A stretch of DNA of 64,000 nt from Cymodocea nodosa (GCA_036874045.1 CM072341.1:19170501-19234500), one strand, 5' to 3'. Shown: positions 10,823-22,676, counted from the stretch's first letter. The notes: generated from the letters alone by a model not told the origin. Numbers and translations: made by a program.

Positions 10823-13800
10823 CTATTCTTTGGAAGTGATTACCAATAATGCCAAAGAACCAATGAGTATGTACTGCAAGGAGAAAAGTAAATGGTTACA
10901 AACATGCAAGATGGTTTGAAAGAATATTATAGGCATGCTTTGTATTACCAGGCAATTTACTTGACCACAAAAAAAAGGTACTGAGCAGTACTGCCATACT
11001 AGCCTTTTCTTTTTCCAACGTTACAGTTAAGGCATATGTTTGATTGTCATAGTGTAATGTAATTAAGTTATATACTTTGATTCGATTATAATATGCAAAT
11101 TTTATAATTATAAGTTTTGAAATTTGATTACAAGAAATTTAGTTCTTTGAGATATCATAGAACTAATTAAATATAAGTTAAAATGGTAAAATTGGTTCTT
11201 TATATAATTTTATAATTATTTTATATGTGATTAATAAACATTATAATTTAGTTTTGAAATATAATTTGATATATTATATTAAAATTATGATAAACCAAAC
11301 GGAGCCTTAATGCATTTGAAACTACGATTGGGATAATAATTTTTTCACAAAGCTGACTTATTAAAAACAGTGTTGTCTGTAATTTTTTTATAATTTTTTG
11401 AGACTATAAAAGTTATGAGAACATTTCTGAAAATATATGGCAATGTTTTGTAAGTCATTTTTTAAAAATAATTGGATTTGAAATAAACTGCATTTTCAAA
11501 AAAAAAAAAAGTAAACCATTAAGCACCGCCTAGGAGTATGTTTTGGTAAAAAAACATTTTTATGAAACAGTTGCAGTTGCAACGCTGTTAGAAACATACA
11601 TAATCCCTAAGAATGAGTAATTTTTTCACTAAAAGTGGTGTAATCCGCATTTCAATCGGTATATGATATTAGCCTAAAAAATATGTCGAACACTATAAAC
11701 ATTACCTTCAAAAAAGCATGTTCAGTCATTATGATGGTCACATAGCCAATGTATGGTAAAAATCTGCAGAGAATAACAAGAAGTTAAGGCAAAGAACGAA
11801 GGCAGAAATAAACTCTAATGGATGAAATAGCTCAAAGCAACAGGAGACTTTGGTGATGCATTCGTTTGGTTGACAGGCAAACATTAATGATTTTTCCTAA
11901 GAATTTCATCACCTGGTGGTCATATGACATATTCTAATATAAAGGTCACCAGCACGTTTAACTCAAGAGACTTAATCAGTATTTTCATTGAATACTTGGC
12001 ATGAGGTCAAACAAAACTAAGACTTTTACTTCAGTAGAGGAATTTCAAACAAAATGAAAGCACTTTGAGGTCAAGATTACCCAATAGCTTTCCCCATGAT
12101 ATGCTGCTGCTCAAGCCAGAGCTGGTCATCAGCGTATAGCAGCCTGTCATCTTCATAATTGTTGTCACCTAAGACCCAAAAAGAAAATGATAATCACATG
12201 TCTACCGGCCATATTTTCTTAATTTTCAGGATTTCATCCAATGTTGATTAGAAACAGAAAAATTATATATAAATATTTATTTGGATTGGTGTGGATCGAA
12301 TTATACTTTAGAATTATATAATGCATAATTAAATACAAATATTTATTTGAATTGTTGTATATTGGAATAATCTCATGTTGGTGGTTTGAAGACTAAAACT
12401 TAAATTAATATATAATGAATTCCTACACTCAGTAGTTTTCGGTTGGAATTTTACAGATTTTGTAGAATACACTTCGTATAAGATAATTAACACAAGATTT
12501 GTTTGCTGACCCACAGTGGGCTAAGGCTTTTTTGTTGCTGATTATTATTAACATAGGGTTTATTTGAATAACAATGTTTAAAAAAGGATGATGGGAAGAA
12601 GAGAAAGAAAAGAATGAAATAAGAAAAATCCAATTTTTCTCTTTATGTCGTTCAGATTCCTAGGGGAGTAATAGGAGGAAATATGCTCCCCAATATAATT
12701 TTTTGGTTAAGGAGATAAAAGAAAAAATGCATAAAAAAAATTTACAAGTTCCTTATGTAAATAAGTTTCACAAACTTGGGACACTTTGGGTTGATCTTGG
12801 ATCATAACTCAACTTAAACAAAGAAAATAGTAAGCCTCTAGTTTTTGTTTCTTATTCAAACCAAAGCCTTAAAGACATGAACTAGAGCTAAATACTTGCT
12901 GATGTCTTTCTAAAAACTGCGTAAATAGATGTCATCAATGCATCTCTAAAAACACATGTTAGTACCTTTTGTGAGAATGTCAATTCCTGTTGTTCCTTTT
13001 CGTTCATGAACCTGTTGCAAATTATATCATGATAATATGGAAGAAGGTGTTAAGCTGTCAATTATTTCACAAGGATTGTAACAGATAAATGCCTACTTAT
13101 GAAGACAACTTTGTCATCCAACATTGACAAGTGAATTTGACAGTTTGCAATATAAACTTGAAACATAAGTAAACTAAGCAAGGCCGACTCCTAGGAACAA
13201 TTGACTTACACATGGACAACATTGTGTTTTATCCTAAAATATATAATGGGAATAAAAATAATCAATATGATCTTAACAACACAGGATTGCAAACAACTTA
13301 TAACAATGCAATGAAACAATAGCAAACATGGGCAATTTTTCCACTGAACCAGAATTTGAGTGTCAAAAAATGAGGCAAGCAACTGAAAAAGTGATTATGT
13401 AAACCTGTAGAAGTGGTAAGAAGGCTTTCAGACATATAAGTTGCAAATATTGAGGTTTACCCACATTGAGTAAAATGTGGTGGTAGGAGGATTAATGTAC
13501 CTCAATAACACGGTGTACAATTGGAATCGCCCGTCCCTGTATCAGATATGAGAGAGGGAGAGTGTATAAGAAAAGTCCTCATGTTTCCATAAAATTCTTT
13601 AAAATCTATAACTAATGAAAGAATAGGTGTATGCGTAACCAACTCCAAAACCACTATAAATTGTTAATTGTCATTGGGCTTTGAAAAAATAGTATCAAAA
13701 CTCTAGTTTATTATGGATTTCTTGTATATCAAGAAATATGCTAGATTCTATAATTATCATTAGAAATGGAGCTGGGTTGTGCCCACTTAACATTTGAAAT

Positions 13801-15411
13801 TTGAATAACTAAAACTTTTTAAAGAATGTGATCGAAAATTTTATTGAGATGTAAATTTAAGGTCATGCAATATTTCTTACAACAAGAACTAGAGTGATAT
13901 CAATACATATATGATGAAATATCACTGATTGGAAATTACTTATGACAATCATCTAAGCACATTTGTTGTTATCATATATTGTTTTGCCAACTGGCCCTTA
14001 GAAAACATGTGAAATCATGCTTTAACAAATCTGAAAGTTTTGGAAGAGGAAAAAAATCACTAAAAAGTTAATAAGGGTACTTCGTAATTTTGATACACAG
14101 AAATGTTGGATGAATATAAGCATCTAATCCATTTACCATATGGATATATGGCAATATGGGGTGTCTAGAAGTGTCCATTGTCTCATAATCTTGCATTTAA
14201 GAATGCTAATCATATACTCTAAGGTGATAATTTCCACATAAAATCATAGCATCGAATACTAACCTCAATGTTGTATACAACAATTTCCCCAGCTCGAATA
14301 GGATCCTTATTCATGTGCAGGAAAAGTATGTCACCCTGTGACCAAAACAAACTGTGTTAGAAACTAATACAACTGCACACTGAAAAAATACAGCATGTGC
14401 ATTCTACTTTGTAAATGTCAAACACAGTTCATGATACTTTTGGCCATATCAGGTGGTTGGAAGTGCCGAACTGTGCTCGTACCACTCTATGCAGAGAGAT
14501 TGTTTCCAAAATCCACTCCCATGAATGTCTGAGCAAATATAGAGCAACCTTGTGGTTGCACCTCTTTTCCTCTAGGCTTTGATTTTGTAATTAACTTGGT
14601 TCCTGATCTCATCCCAAAATTTTCTATACCCTACTTTGATGAACCCAAATTGTCAAATATGGATAAAAATGTTTCTATCTGCGAATAGATACAGAATGGA
14701 AGTATCTACACTTTCCTTCCAATCAATTCATCAATGAAACCCCAGAATAGAGAGTTGAGAATCCTCATGCTTACAAGTTGAATGAAATTCTGAGTCATAT
14801 TTCAGGAGAAAATTAAACCCATAGTTTTCGTTCCTCATAATGAAGAATTGAGAGAAAGTACAAGTGATTTGAAATTTTTGACGTTATGATAACACAGAAA
14901 ATGAAATGAAGTAACCTAAGAAAAATAGAACAGGGACTTTACTACAACTCCAATCAATTTGTTGTTCAAAAAAAAATTCCATTCACCTTCTCTCGTCAAT
15001 GAAAGAAGGTGGAATGAGTTTACTTTGTTGATAATTCTCTCCAACATCCTACTGATATGTACACAGACAACCCATAAATTTCTAGAATATACGAGAGAGC
15101 CAAGGACCCAAGGAAACTAGATAATTACTAAGCTTCGTCAGTACTTGCGTCACTTCTACATCAAGACCACGTTTTCATTCATGAAAACTTGCAATAACAT
15201 TTGATAACAAATAACAATGAAAATGCTCTACATATATAACAAAAGCATGTATTATTTAGACGAGAAGAGAACTACTTCAAATCCCACTGCTCACTCACCC
15301 TCTGAAACCCAGGTTCCATGCTTTCAGACAGAACGACGACGACAGGTGATTCACTCCCACTGATCAGCATCAGTCCCTTCCATATCACAAGAGCAGAAGA
15401 AAAAATCAAGC
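10823..15411 (-). CDS. SEC11: SEC11-type signal peptidase complex catalytic subunit, first exon not located
   Basis: Seven exons are clear: 15299-15411, 14264-14335, 13501-13536, 12966-13011, 12081-12168, 11706-11763 and 10823-10873. They have consensus splice sites and unbroken phase and give 154 codons. The product is the serine protease of the ER signal peptidase complex. Visible hallmarks are the membrane helix and strand ending in ESPVVVVL followed by SESMEPGF (catalytic Ser; most relatives have SGSMEP), [21 protein letters not shown] (catalytic His region), [14 protein letters not shown] (catalytic Asp region) and the C-terminal helix ending in LLVITSKE. The first exon, which encodes roughly 25 N-terminal residues in relatives and must end in one base of a glycine-type codon, was not recognised between 15412 and 16080. 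An ATG-started candidate at 15577 lacks similarity. Introns are long for so small a protein. It may be a divergent second copy. Confidence 0.88.
11031..11306. mobile_element. Tourist-like MITE in the last SEC11 intron
   Basis: A 276-bp AT-rich element with imperfect terminal inverted repeats: GGCATATGTTTGATTGTCAT on the left and, reading in from the right, GGCTCCGTTTGGTTTATCAT. Both ends are flanked by TTAA (11027-11030 and 11307-11310), which contains the TTA/TAA target duplication typical of PIF/Harbinger MITEs. It has no coding capacity. It lies between SEC11 exons 10823-10873 and 11706-11763. Confidence 0.75.
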
Positions 15412-16080
15412 CTGAAAGAGAAACAAAAGATTTTTTTTTTACAATTTATATAAAAAAAGAAGAAGAAGAGGAGTATCACGCCAGATCTACAAAACCCCGT
15501 CAAAATCGACACAAACGAGAACTCCAGAATTCATCAACGGCGGAAGAAACGAAAGCTCGTTCCACCATCTCCAGAAATTAAGGGAGGAGCTTTACTTCTA
15601 AAGCCGAAAGAGGGATGGATTCAACGATTGAGAGGAACCCAACTCAAAGAAGATTGCGTGCGATCTTTTGCAAACTAAAATGGATTATGGATTTGGAGAA
15701 GAACTCAGGGAAGGAAAAAGGCTGGGTTGGTGTAACACATGCCTAGTGTAACGACTTGGGTGATCAGTTCTCTGAACTTTATGGACCGAATCGAATCGAT
15801 GGATGCTGTGACAAACCCCATTATTTCCCTTTCCCTCCGTCTTCCTCTTCACATCCCCCTCGTCCTCTCGAGCTCTATTTTGGAGCAAAGAAACAAATCT
15901 GAGTGAAGGATAGAGATCACACGCACAGAATGACCCGGTTCAACTAAGGTAGCGTTTGGGGAAGGTTTCAGCTTTGGGTGTTCGCGCACAATTCTAACGA
16001 GCTTTGGGTGTTTTAGCAAAGAATCGGGAAAGAAAGTAACGGAAATTGTCGAAAGTAAAAAATTTGTGAGATATGACAAG
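15412..16080. other. SEC11 upstream region
   Basis: It should contain the missing SEC11 first exon and promoter on the minus strand, but I cannot identify a start codon with SEC11-like coding sequence. GA-rich purine tracts (about 15460-15475) are present. The string TAAGGTAGCGTTTGGGG near 15949-15965 resembles a PIF/Harbinger terminus and could be the left end of the neighbouring transposon. Confidence 0.35.
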
Positions 16081-16599
16081 AAAGTTTAAATATTTGTATA
16101 TGTTCAAAAATAATAAATTTTTTTGATATATTTGTATAGAATAAGAAATAAAATGTTGAAAATGACATGAAATTTTGATATGTTTGCATATAATAGGAAA
16201 TAATGAAAAATAGAAATGATAAGAAATATAATTTTTAATAATTTTTTAAAATAGTAAATAATAGTATAACTTGAAAGTAATATTTTAAATAATATAGTAT
16301 ATATTAATTATATTTTAAGTAATATAGTATAATATAAATATATAGTACACAATTATTTCATTATAAATAAACTTTTCATCACAAACATAATTTATTACAA
16401 TTAATGTTCAACAAACAATATTTTAATTTCTTTCTTATATAGAATACATAATATGATCTCATTTCTTATCACCTATTCTTTTTCTTTATTTTACACTTAT
16501 ATTACTAGAACAACATATGTTTTCTTCTTCACATTATTAATAGATTCCTCAGATATATCAACATTTGCTTTAATTAATTCATCTGCTAGATCTTAAAGT

Positions 16600-17705
16600 A
16601 AGTATTCTCAATCTACTCTTCTAATAAAATTGTATACAAGAAAATATGTTAATACAATCTTAACTTGTGTTTAAAATAGATATAACATATGACCTCGTAA
16701 AATAACAAATTAATATTTAATCACTCCAAACGTATGTTTAATTATATTCCTTAATTGAAAGTATATATAATTGAAATTCTCTACTACATTATTTAGAGTA
16801 TGATTCTTATCATATTCTAATAAATGATATTGCACACCACAAAATAGAGAAATAAATTCGAGACGATTTAAGAAGCTTACGTCTAACAAATAAAACTCTC
16901 TACTACATTATTTAGAGTATGATTCTGATTATATTCTAATAAATGATATTGCACACCACGAAATAGAGAAATAAATTCGAGACGATTTGAGAAGCTTACG
17001 TCTACCAAATAAAACTTACCTACACAATATACTATAATATTTAGCAATTTCAATAAACTAATATCTACAAATTTTTAAAAATGTATACAATTATACCCAT
17101 ACTAGGTGGGACTTGAAACCCATGAAGTCGAGAAATAGCATCTTGTAAGATACTTACATCTACAATTGATCATTCCCATCCTACAAGTACATATGTAATT
17201 TCTATATCAAAGTTGCAAGCTACTAATATATTTTGTGTTAATTCTCCCTTCCTATTTCTATATCTTGCATTTTCTTCTCTATAAATTGTCATATTTACAT
17301 GTGTTCCATCAATAGCACTAATGCAATCCTACATTAAAATTTCAAATAAAATGTTAGTAATACAATATCAAATTTGTAAAAGTTGATTGAAATGAAATTC
17401 ACATTTACCTTAAAATATGGAAAGACATTTACATCATTTTGAATTTTACTAGGTATTGATGATGAAGGCTTCACTATAAGTATATCTTGTATTCTATATA
17501 TAGCATTTACAAATTCATTGAAATATGTACTAACTGTCCAAGCGGAATGATGAAAATGCTCAATGGTAACTCCATATCTTTGGTTTTGTCCAACTATGAC
17601 AAGAAAAATTACTAATTTCTCTTTAACATTAACACTTCGACTATCTTGTACTACCCTTTGTCTTTTAAGTAATTCACAAAATTCTTGAAAAACATGTTGA
17701 CTCAT
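16600..17705 (-). pseudogene. PIF/Harbinger (HARBI1-like) transposase pseudogene
   Basis: The minus strand reads MSQHVFQEFCELL, a NQRYGVTIEHFHHSAWTVS helix segment and YRIQDILIVKP. After a short intron at about 17329-17408 comes the DDE core (DCISAIDGTHVNM) and then RNRKGELTQNILVACNFD. Farther on, LVDVSFLN, FRGVQYHLLEYD, FNYIYFQLRNIIKHTFGVIK and ILRGHML match the C-terminal part of HARBI1-type nucleases. It is dead for several reasons: an in-frame stop after VLVGWE just before the second catalytic Asp region, a 119-bp tandem duplication (16777-17014) that shifts frame, a stop after FGVIKY, and Lys at the position where relatives have the catalytic Glu (NIIKHTFG against NVIERTFG). Confidence 0.85.
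16777..17014. repeat. 119-bp tandem duplication inside the transposase pseudogene
   Basis: Two adjacent copies, 16777-16895 and 16896-17014, begin CTCTACTACATTATTTAGAG and continue through GATATTGCACACCACRAAATAG and GAAGCTTACGTCTAMCAAAT with only a few differences. The unit is not a multiple of three, so it disrupts the transposase frame. High identity means the duplication is younger than the general decay of the gene. Confidence 0.88.
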
Positions 17706-17944
17706 TTAATATATTTTTCAACAATGATATGCTTAGTAAGGTGGTGATAAGTCTAATAATCTCATGATATATTGTTGTTCTTTTTTATTGTAAATCTATT
17801 CTATTGCGTTTGGAGTAACATTTATAACATATTGTCTTGTAAATCCACATGTTTGTAGAATCAATATTAGAAACCTATGTTGTCTTTGTCGTTTGCTTTC
17901 ATCTTGTTCTCAATTGTTTGTCATATGTAGAATGACTTGTATAA

Positions 17945-18513
17945 TTAAACATTTCAACCCTCAAATATCAACATATAATGTAATAACCTGTTAAACATTT
18001 CAACACTCAAATATCAACATATAATGTAATAATTTGCTAAACATTTCAACACTCAAATATAAACATATAATGTATTAACCTGCTAACCATTTCAACACTC
18101 AAATATCAACATATAATGTAAGAACTTGCTAAACATTTCAACATGAGCAATATCAACATATAATGTAATAACTTGCTAAACATTTCAACACTCAAATATC
18201 AACATATAATGTAATAATCTGCTAAACATTTCAATACTCAAATATCAACTTATAATGTATTAACCTGCTAACCATTTCAACACTCAAATATCAACATATA
18301 ATGTATTAACTTGCTAACCATTTCAACACTCAAATATAAATATATAATGTATTAACCTACTAACCATTTCAACACTCAAATATCAACATATAATGTAAGA
18401 ATTTGCTAAACATTTCAACACGAGCAATATCAATATATAATGTATTAACTTGCTAAACATTTCAACACTTAAATATCAACATCTAATGTAATAACTTGCT
18501 AAACATTTCAACC
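17945..18513. repeat. 46-bp minisatellite, about 12 copies
   Basis: Units begin near 17945, 17991, 18037, 18083, 18129, 18176, 18222, 18268, 18314, 18360, 18406, 18453 and 18499 (partial). The spacing is 46 bases except for two 47-base units. The core is ACATTTCAACACTCAAATAT followed by CAACATATAATGTAATAACTTGCT. Units starting at 18129 and 18406 share the variant GAGCAATATC. The array lies between the transposase and ORF1 of the Harbinger element. Confidence 0.95.
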
Positions 18514-18719
18514 ACTACACACTTTCAAATATCAAGATTCTTTTATGTGTAAAAATCACATTTAACAATAGAAACATTCATAAATGAAATAAGCACTTGG
18601 GAAAGAAAACATGAGTTTCATAATTAGGGAAAAAATAAAAGATAGCATGCTCACTACTTCTAAAGACAACTAACATAAAAACATAAGAGTTCACATATTA
18701 TTCCAAACATAACAAAACA

Positions 18720-20800
18720 GTTCACTTGTCCTTCAAATTGTACTGCAACCATTCAATATGATTTTCATTAGTCTCTAGCGATAAGAAAATAGCTATTTTC
18801 ATCTCATTTTCTAGCAATTGTACCTTAGAAGTGGTTTGTGTCACTCAAAATGTTAGAAAAGTTAAGAATTAGAAAATTGAAAAGTAAAATTTAACGTTGT
18901 TTGTGCAACCAATGGAAAGTTAGGAAAATTATATAGTTCTTGAACTTTTAATATTATATATTAAATAATTAAATAAAATAATATTTTTTATTTTAATATT
19001 ATAAAATAAAATTAAAAGATATTAACAATAATAAAGTAATTAATATTTTATTATTAATGAAATAATAATAAAATAGTAAATTAAAAAATAATTATAATAA
19101 TACATATTTTATTATATTTACAATATATACTTTAATTATATTAAAGTATATGCAAAGTAATTTAAAAAAATTATAATAATATATATTTTATTATATTACC
19201 TATATATACTTTAATTATATTAAAGTATATGCAAAGTAATTTTAATTAAAAAATATATATATTATACAAAGTAATAATTAAAATAATATAATACTTAATG
19301 AAATAAAAAGTATAATATATTAATATATTATACTTTAATTATATTAACAATATAAACTTTAATTATAATTAATTTTAAATAATAAATAATAAAACAATAA
19401 TATGAACTAAATAAAATAATATTTGTGATTTTAATATTATAAAATAAAATTAAATGATATTAACAATAATAAAGTAATTAATATTTTATTATTAATGAAA
19501 TAATAAATTAAATAATAATAATTATAATATATATTTTATTATATTAACAATATATACTTTAATTATATTAAAGTATATGCAAAGTAATTAAAAAAATAAT
19601 TATAATAATAAATAATAATATGAATAACCATATAACATTTAAATAATAATAATAAAATAATATTATAATAATTAAATTAAATTAAATAATATGATCACAT
19701 TTATAATATAATATAGTCACATTGAAGGATTTTTTCTTTGCGTTAGAGTTTCCTAACTTTCAGACCATATTTAGTCTGAAAGTTGGGAAATGCTATCTAT
19801 TTATATCTTGAAAAGAAAAAATTCTTAACTTTCTAAGATGTCACAAACACTAGAATGTTAGAAATTTATTCTCAACTTTCTAATTCCTAATATTCTAGGT
19901 GACACAAACACCCCCTTAGTAAGACCTTCCATTTTCATCAAGTAGGGAATACATTGTTCTATTTCTCTTTTTAATTCAAACTTTTGATAAGATGACTCAT
20001 CCTATTGCACAAACTTTTTCACAAACTCACTTATTTCATTCATTGACTTTGCAATAGATTGAGAATATTCTACATGAGGTAACCTTTTTTCCTTGCCTTT
20101 CTACTAAATATTCACTCTACATTACAAGGGCTAAGACTTCTAGTGTCCTCTTCAAATTTAGGAATTGATGGAAGAAGGTGAGTACTAAAAATGAGAATGG
20201 GGTCTTCATGTTCTAGAGTTTTCTTCTCTTGTGTTTCTTATACATCTTAGGAAAAGTGACTATTCACTCTAGTAGTTATATTTCCATCGAATTCTGTATA
20301 TAAGTCATCATAAATAGGACATGACTTTCCTACACATGATTTACATTATGGATGTTACTACAAAGAAAACATATAAATAGCTTACTATTAGTAACAAGTT
20401 GAATTAAAAATGTATTCCACATAATGAAATAAAATATTTATGTACCTAAACAAATTCATTTCATATTTCCTTTGGTATATTAGTATGACCACGAATATAA
20501 TCTCACATCCATACACTCTGCTTTGAAATCTTTGTATAATTTTTATATATGATCCTCTAAGTTTTCATTCTATTTTTTACATATTTTTTCTCAACATTGA
20601 TATTTGTTTGAGTATTATATTCGACAATCACCTTTATCAATGTCTTTGCTTTGAGCTTACTATTTTGTTATTTTGCATTTCCTTCTTTGATTTTTGTTGC
20701 TAATATACTTAAAAAAATTTCATCTTGTATTATGCTCTAGTTCACGTATTTTCTTTTTTTAGATGTTATATTTCCTATACTATGTTCAATTTTAGTGATG
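18720..20800 (-). pseudogene. Harbinger ORF1-like MYB/SANT domain gene, degenerate and interrupted
   Basis: On the minus strand about 20450-20760 encodes a MYB/SANT-like stretch with pieces such as FLSILATKIKEGN, SKLKAKTLIKVIVEYNTQT, INVEKKYVKNRMKT and YKNYTKISKQS. This is the pattern of the DNA-binding protein that accompanies PIF/Harbinger transposases (relatives are annotated L10-interacting MYB-like). A C-terminal part follows at 19919-20100 (SIAKSMNEISEFVKKF, SSYQKFELKREIEQ) and continues at 18722-18824 (LLENEMKIAIFLSLETN, ending at a stop after YNLKDK). A MITE occupies the gap. There are several stops and frame breaks elsewhere, so it is not functional. Confidence 0.72.
18828..19915. 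mobile_element. Nested 1.1-kb MITE with TTA target duplication
   Basis: A very AT-rich non-coding element bounded by imperfect inverted repeats. The left end is GAAGTGGTTTGTGTCACTC and the right end, read inward, GGGGGTGTTTGTGTCACCT, with similarity continuing for about 40 bases. It is flanked by TTA at 18825-18827 and 19916-19918. Ignoring the element and one TTA, the flanking ORF1 reading frame is continuous, which independently confirms the ends. Internally a roughly 210-bp block near 18950-19160 recurs near 19400-19600, so the element itself contains a direct duplication. Confidence 0.88.
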
Positions 20801-20899
20801 GTGTAATGTGAAAAGATAAAGATGAAATAAGTATATGTGAATGACATATGTTAAAGTTTGTAAGAATCAATACTCAAATGCATGATAAAATAAGTTCAT

Positions 20900-22050
20900 A
20901 TGTACATGTGATATTAATTTTATGAAAAAATAACATATGCTCCAACAAAATACATCATGTAGAAGAAATTGTTTGTAACAATCAGTAACCCTTTAAACAC
21001 ATGACACAACATGAAAACTATAGTAATGAAATATCCTTAACTTACACAAAGATCAAATTTCTAATTTATTGATATCAAATCCTTCATACCACAAAATGAA
21101 TAAAATTTCAATTAAAAATTGATGTAAACAACGACAATACTTATATTAGGGAAAAAATGCAAAGATATAATACTATGGTTATTGTCTTACCAAAACATGG
21201 TATTTTTCTTCTTTGCAATATTTAAATTAAAAGTAGGGGTTGATGTTGAGAAATTTTTAGTCGGTGCATTTTATTGTTGGTTTAAATGGGTGATGATATC
21301 ATCATGATAGTTTTGTTCATTGAACGAAATTCTACATAATGAACTATTAAGCATCTCATTTGCAGAAGAAACAATTTCATACAACATAATCATATATAAA
21401 GCTACTTTAATTATATTAGAGTGGTGGGTTTGAACGGGGGGAAGTGCAGACTTCAAAGGGAATACATCAAGTCTTAGGGGGGTTTGGATTGGATTCACCA
21501 TTCATTCTGATTTTCTGTTATTGATAAAGTAATAGAAGATGAGCATGTCAGTAATGGAAAACCAGTTGAGAAAGAAAATATTTTCATTTCCACAAGTGAA
21601 CATTATTGTCAAAATGTCCAATGGCTAGGTAAAGTAGTTCACCAATTAACACTTCATATTACATGAAAGAAATAGTACAAAGATCTTCAGGTTCCAGATA
21701 ATATCAAGCCACAAAAGAATTCAAAGAATAGTGTAATTCTTTTTTCCCACGAGAAACTTACTATAATATAACCCAGAGAAGGTTCGTCAAAAAAAGGCAA
21801 CGAGAAAAGAGCAAAAAAATTTTGTATTACAATGAATAGACTTAAAAAAACTACCAAGGTCCAAATCTGGTATAAGCATTTTAACAAAGGGAGAAAACGT
21901 AGAAAAGAATCTGCATGGATAGAAAAAGGTAAAAGATCGTATCCACATGTTAACAAACCCGTTGCCCTGTTGGTGATTTTAGAGTGAATCTTCAGCTCCC
22001 CGTTTCAATAATCCTTTCCCATTAGTTATCTATCCTCAACTATATCCACC
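20900..22050. other. AT-rich spacer
   Basis: No gene is supported. The stretch may include the unresolved right end of the Harbinger element. Short open frames here have no recognisable motif. Confidence 0.35.
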
Positions 22051-22184
22051 ACTATGTGGACGTTGAAAAACCATGGCCATTCATTTCCATTATTTTGTTA
22101 TAGTCGATGCCCGACATGTCTAGATGAGTTAACAGTAATACTTCTATGAGAGAGCAGGATGAAGTAACGAAAAACATTACCAAT

Positions 22185-22470
22185 GCGAGCGACGATGACG
22201 AGCAGCGGATGAGCGCAAGTGGTAGAGCATGACCGACAAGCATGAGGATGAGCAAGGAGTGGGAGTGGTGAGTGAGTGCAAGCACAAGCAAAGAGCAAGA
22301 AGCTTTTGTGTGAGCGTGAGCGTGAGCAACAACCATGAGCAACAAACACGAGCGGCTGAGTCCAAGCACGAGTAGCAAGTGCAAACGGCAAGCATGAGCA
22401 ACGAGTGTGAGCGACAAGCATGAGCAGCAAATGCAAACATGAGCGACAACAAGTGGTAGAGTACGAGCAA
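22185..22470. repeat. Degenerate GAGC-rich low-complexity repeat
   Basis: Variants of GAGCAACAAGCATGAGC and GAGCGTGAGC recur many times with irregular spacing of about 15-20 bases. The bias creates several overlapping open frames on the minus strand rich in His, Ser, Leu, Ala and Cys. These are composition artefacts rather than genes. It is embedded in AT-rich spacer. Confidence 0.7.
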
Positions 22471-22676
22471 GGGTTTGACCGATAGAGGAATTCTAAACCT
22501 TACCGAAGTAGATGGTTCAGAATTTATCTCCCTCTCCAACAAACATTATAACTTTAGGAAAGTGTTTCTCAATATTACCTTTTTCAATATTTTCTAAGTA
22601 TTGTCATGGATTACAAACCAAATCATATTGATTTTAATAAAGTTAGAAATTTATTTGAAAAATAATAATAAAGACA

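Larger units (their letters stand above)
15949..20900 (-). mobile_element. Degenerate PIF/Harbinger DNA transposon (approximate limits)
   Basis: This interval holds the two genes of a PIF/Harbinger element in the same minus orientation: a MYB/SANT-like ORF1 (about 18720-20800) followed by a DDE transposase (about 16600-17705). Both carry stops and frameshifts. A 46-bp minisatellite separates them, and a separate 1.1-kb MITE sits inside ORF1. The left limit is a guess from a terminus-like string (TAAGGTAGCGTTTG) near 15949. I found no convincing matching right terminus between 20900 and 22900, so the ends are unresolved. Confidence 0.6.

Noticed and set aside
976-15411. IRE1 and SEC11 as a functional ER gene cluster
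   Set aside because: They are separated by two unrelated genes and several kilobases of spacer, and plant genes of shared pathway are seldom clustered without tandem or biosynthetic context. Chance proximity is the simpler reading.
15318-15581. Plus-strand 87-codon frame opposite SEC11 exon
   Set aside because: It overlaps a well-supported minus-strand SEC11 exon and its upstream region, and has Lys/Glu/Thr-rich composition without a motif.
17945-18513. Regular 46-bp direct repeats that could suggest a CRISPR array
   Set aside because: Repeats are back to back with no spacers, in a eukaryotic nuclear sequence within a transposon. It is a minisatellite.
22052-22542. Three overlapping minus-strand frames of 112-121 codons rich in His, Leu, Ser, Ala and Cys
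   Set aside because: They all come from the same GAGC-type low-complexity repeat read in different frames.
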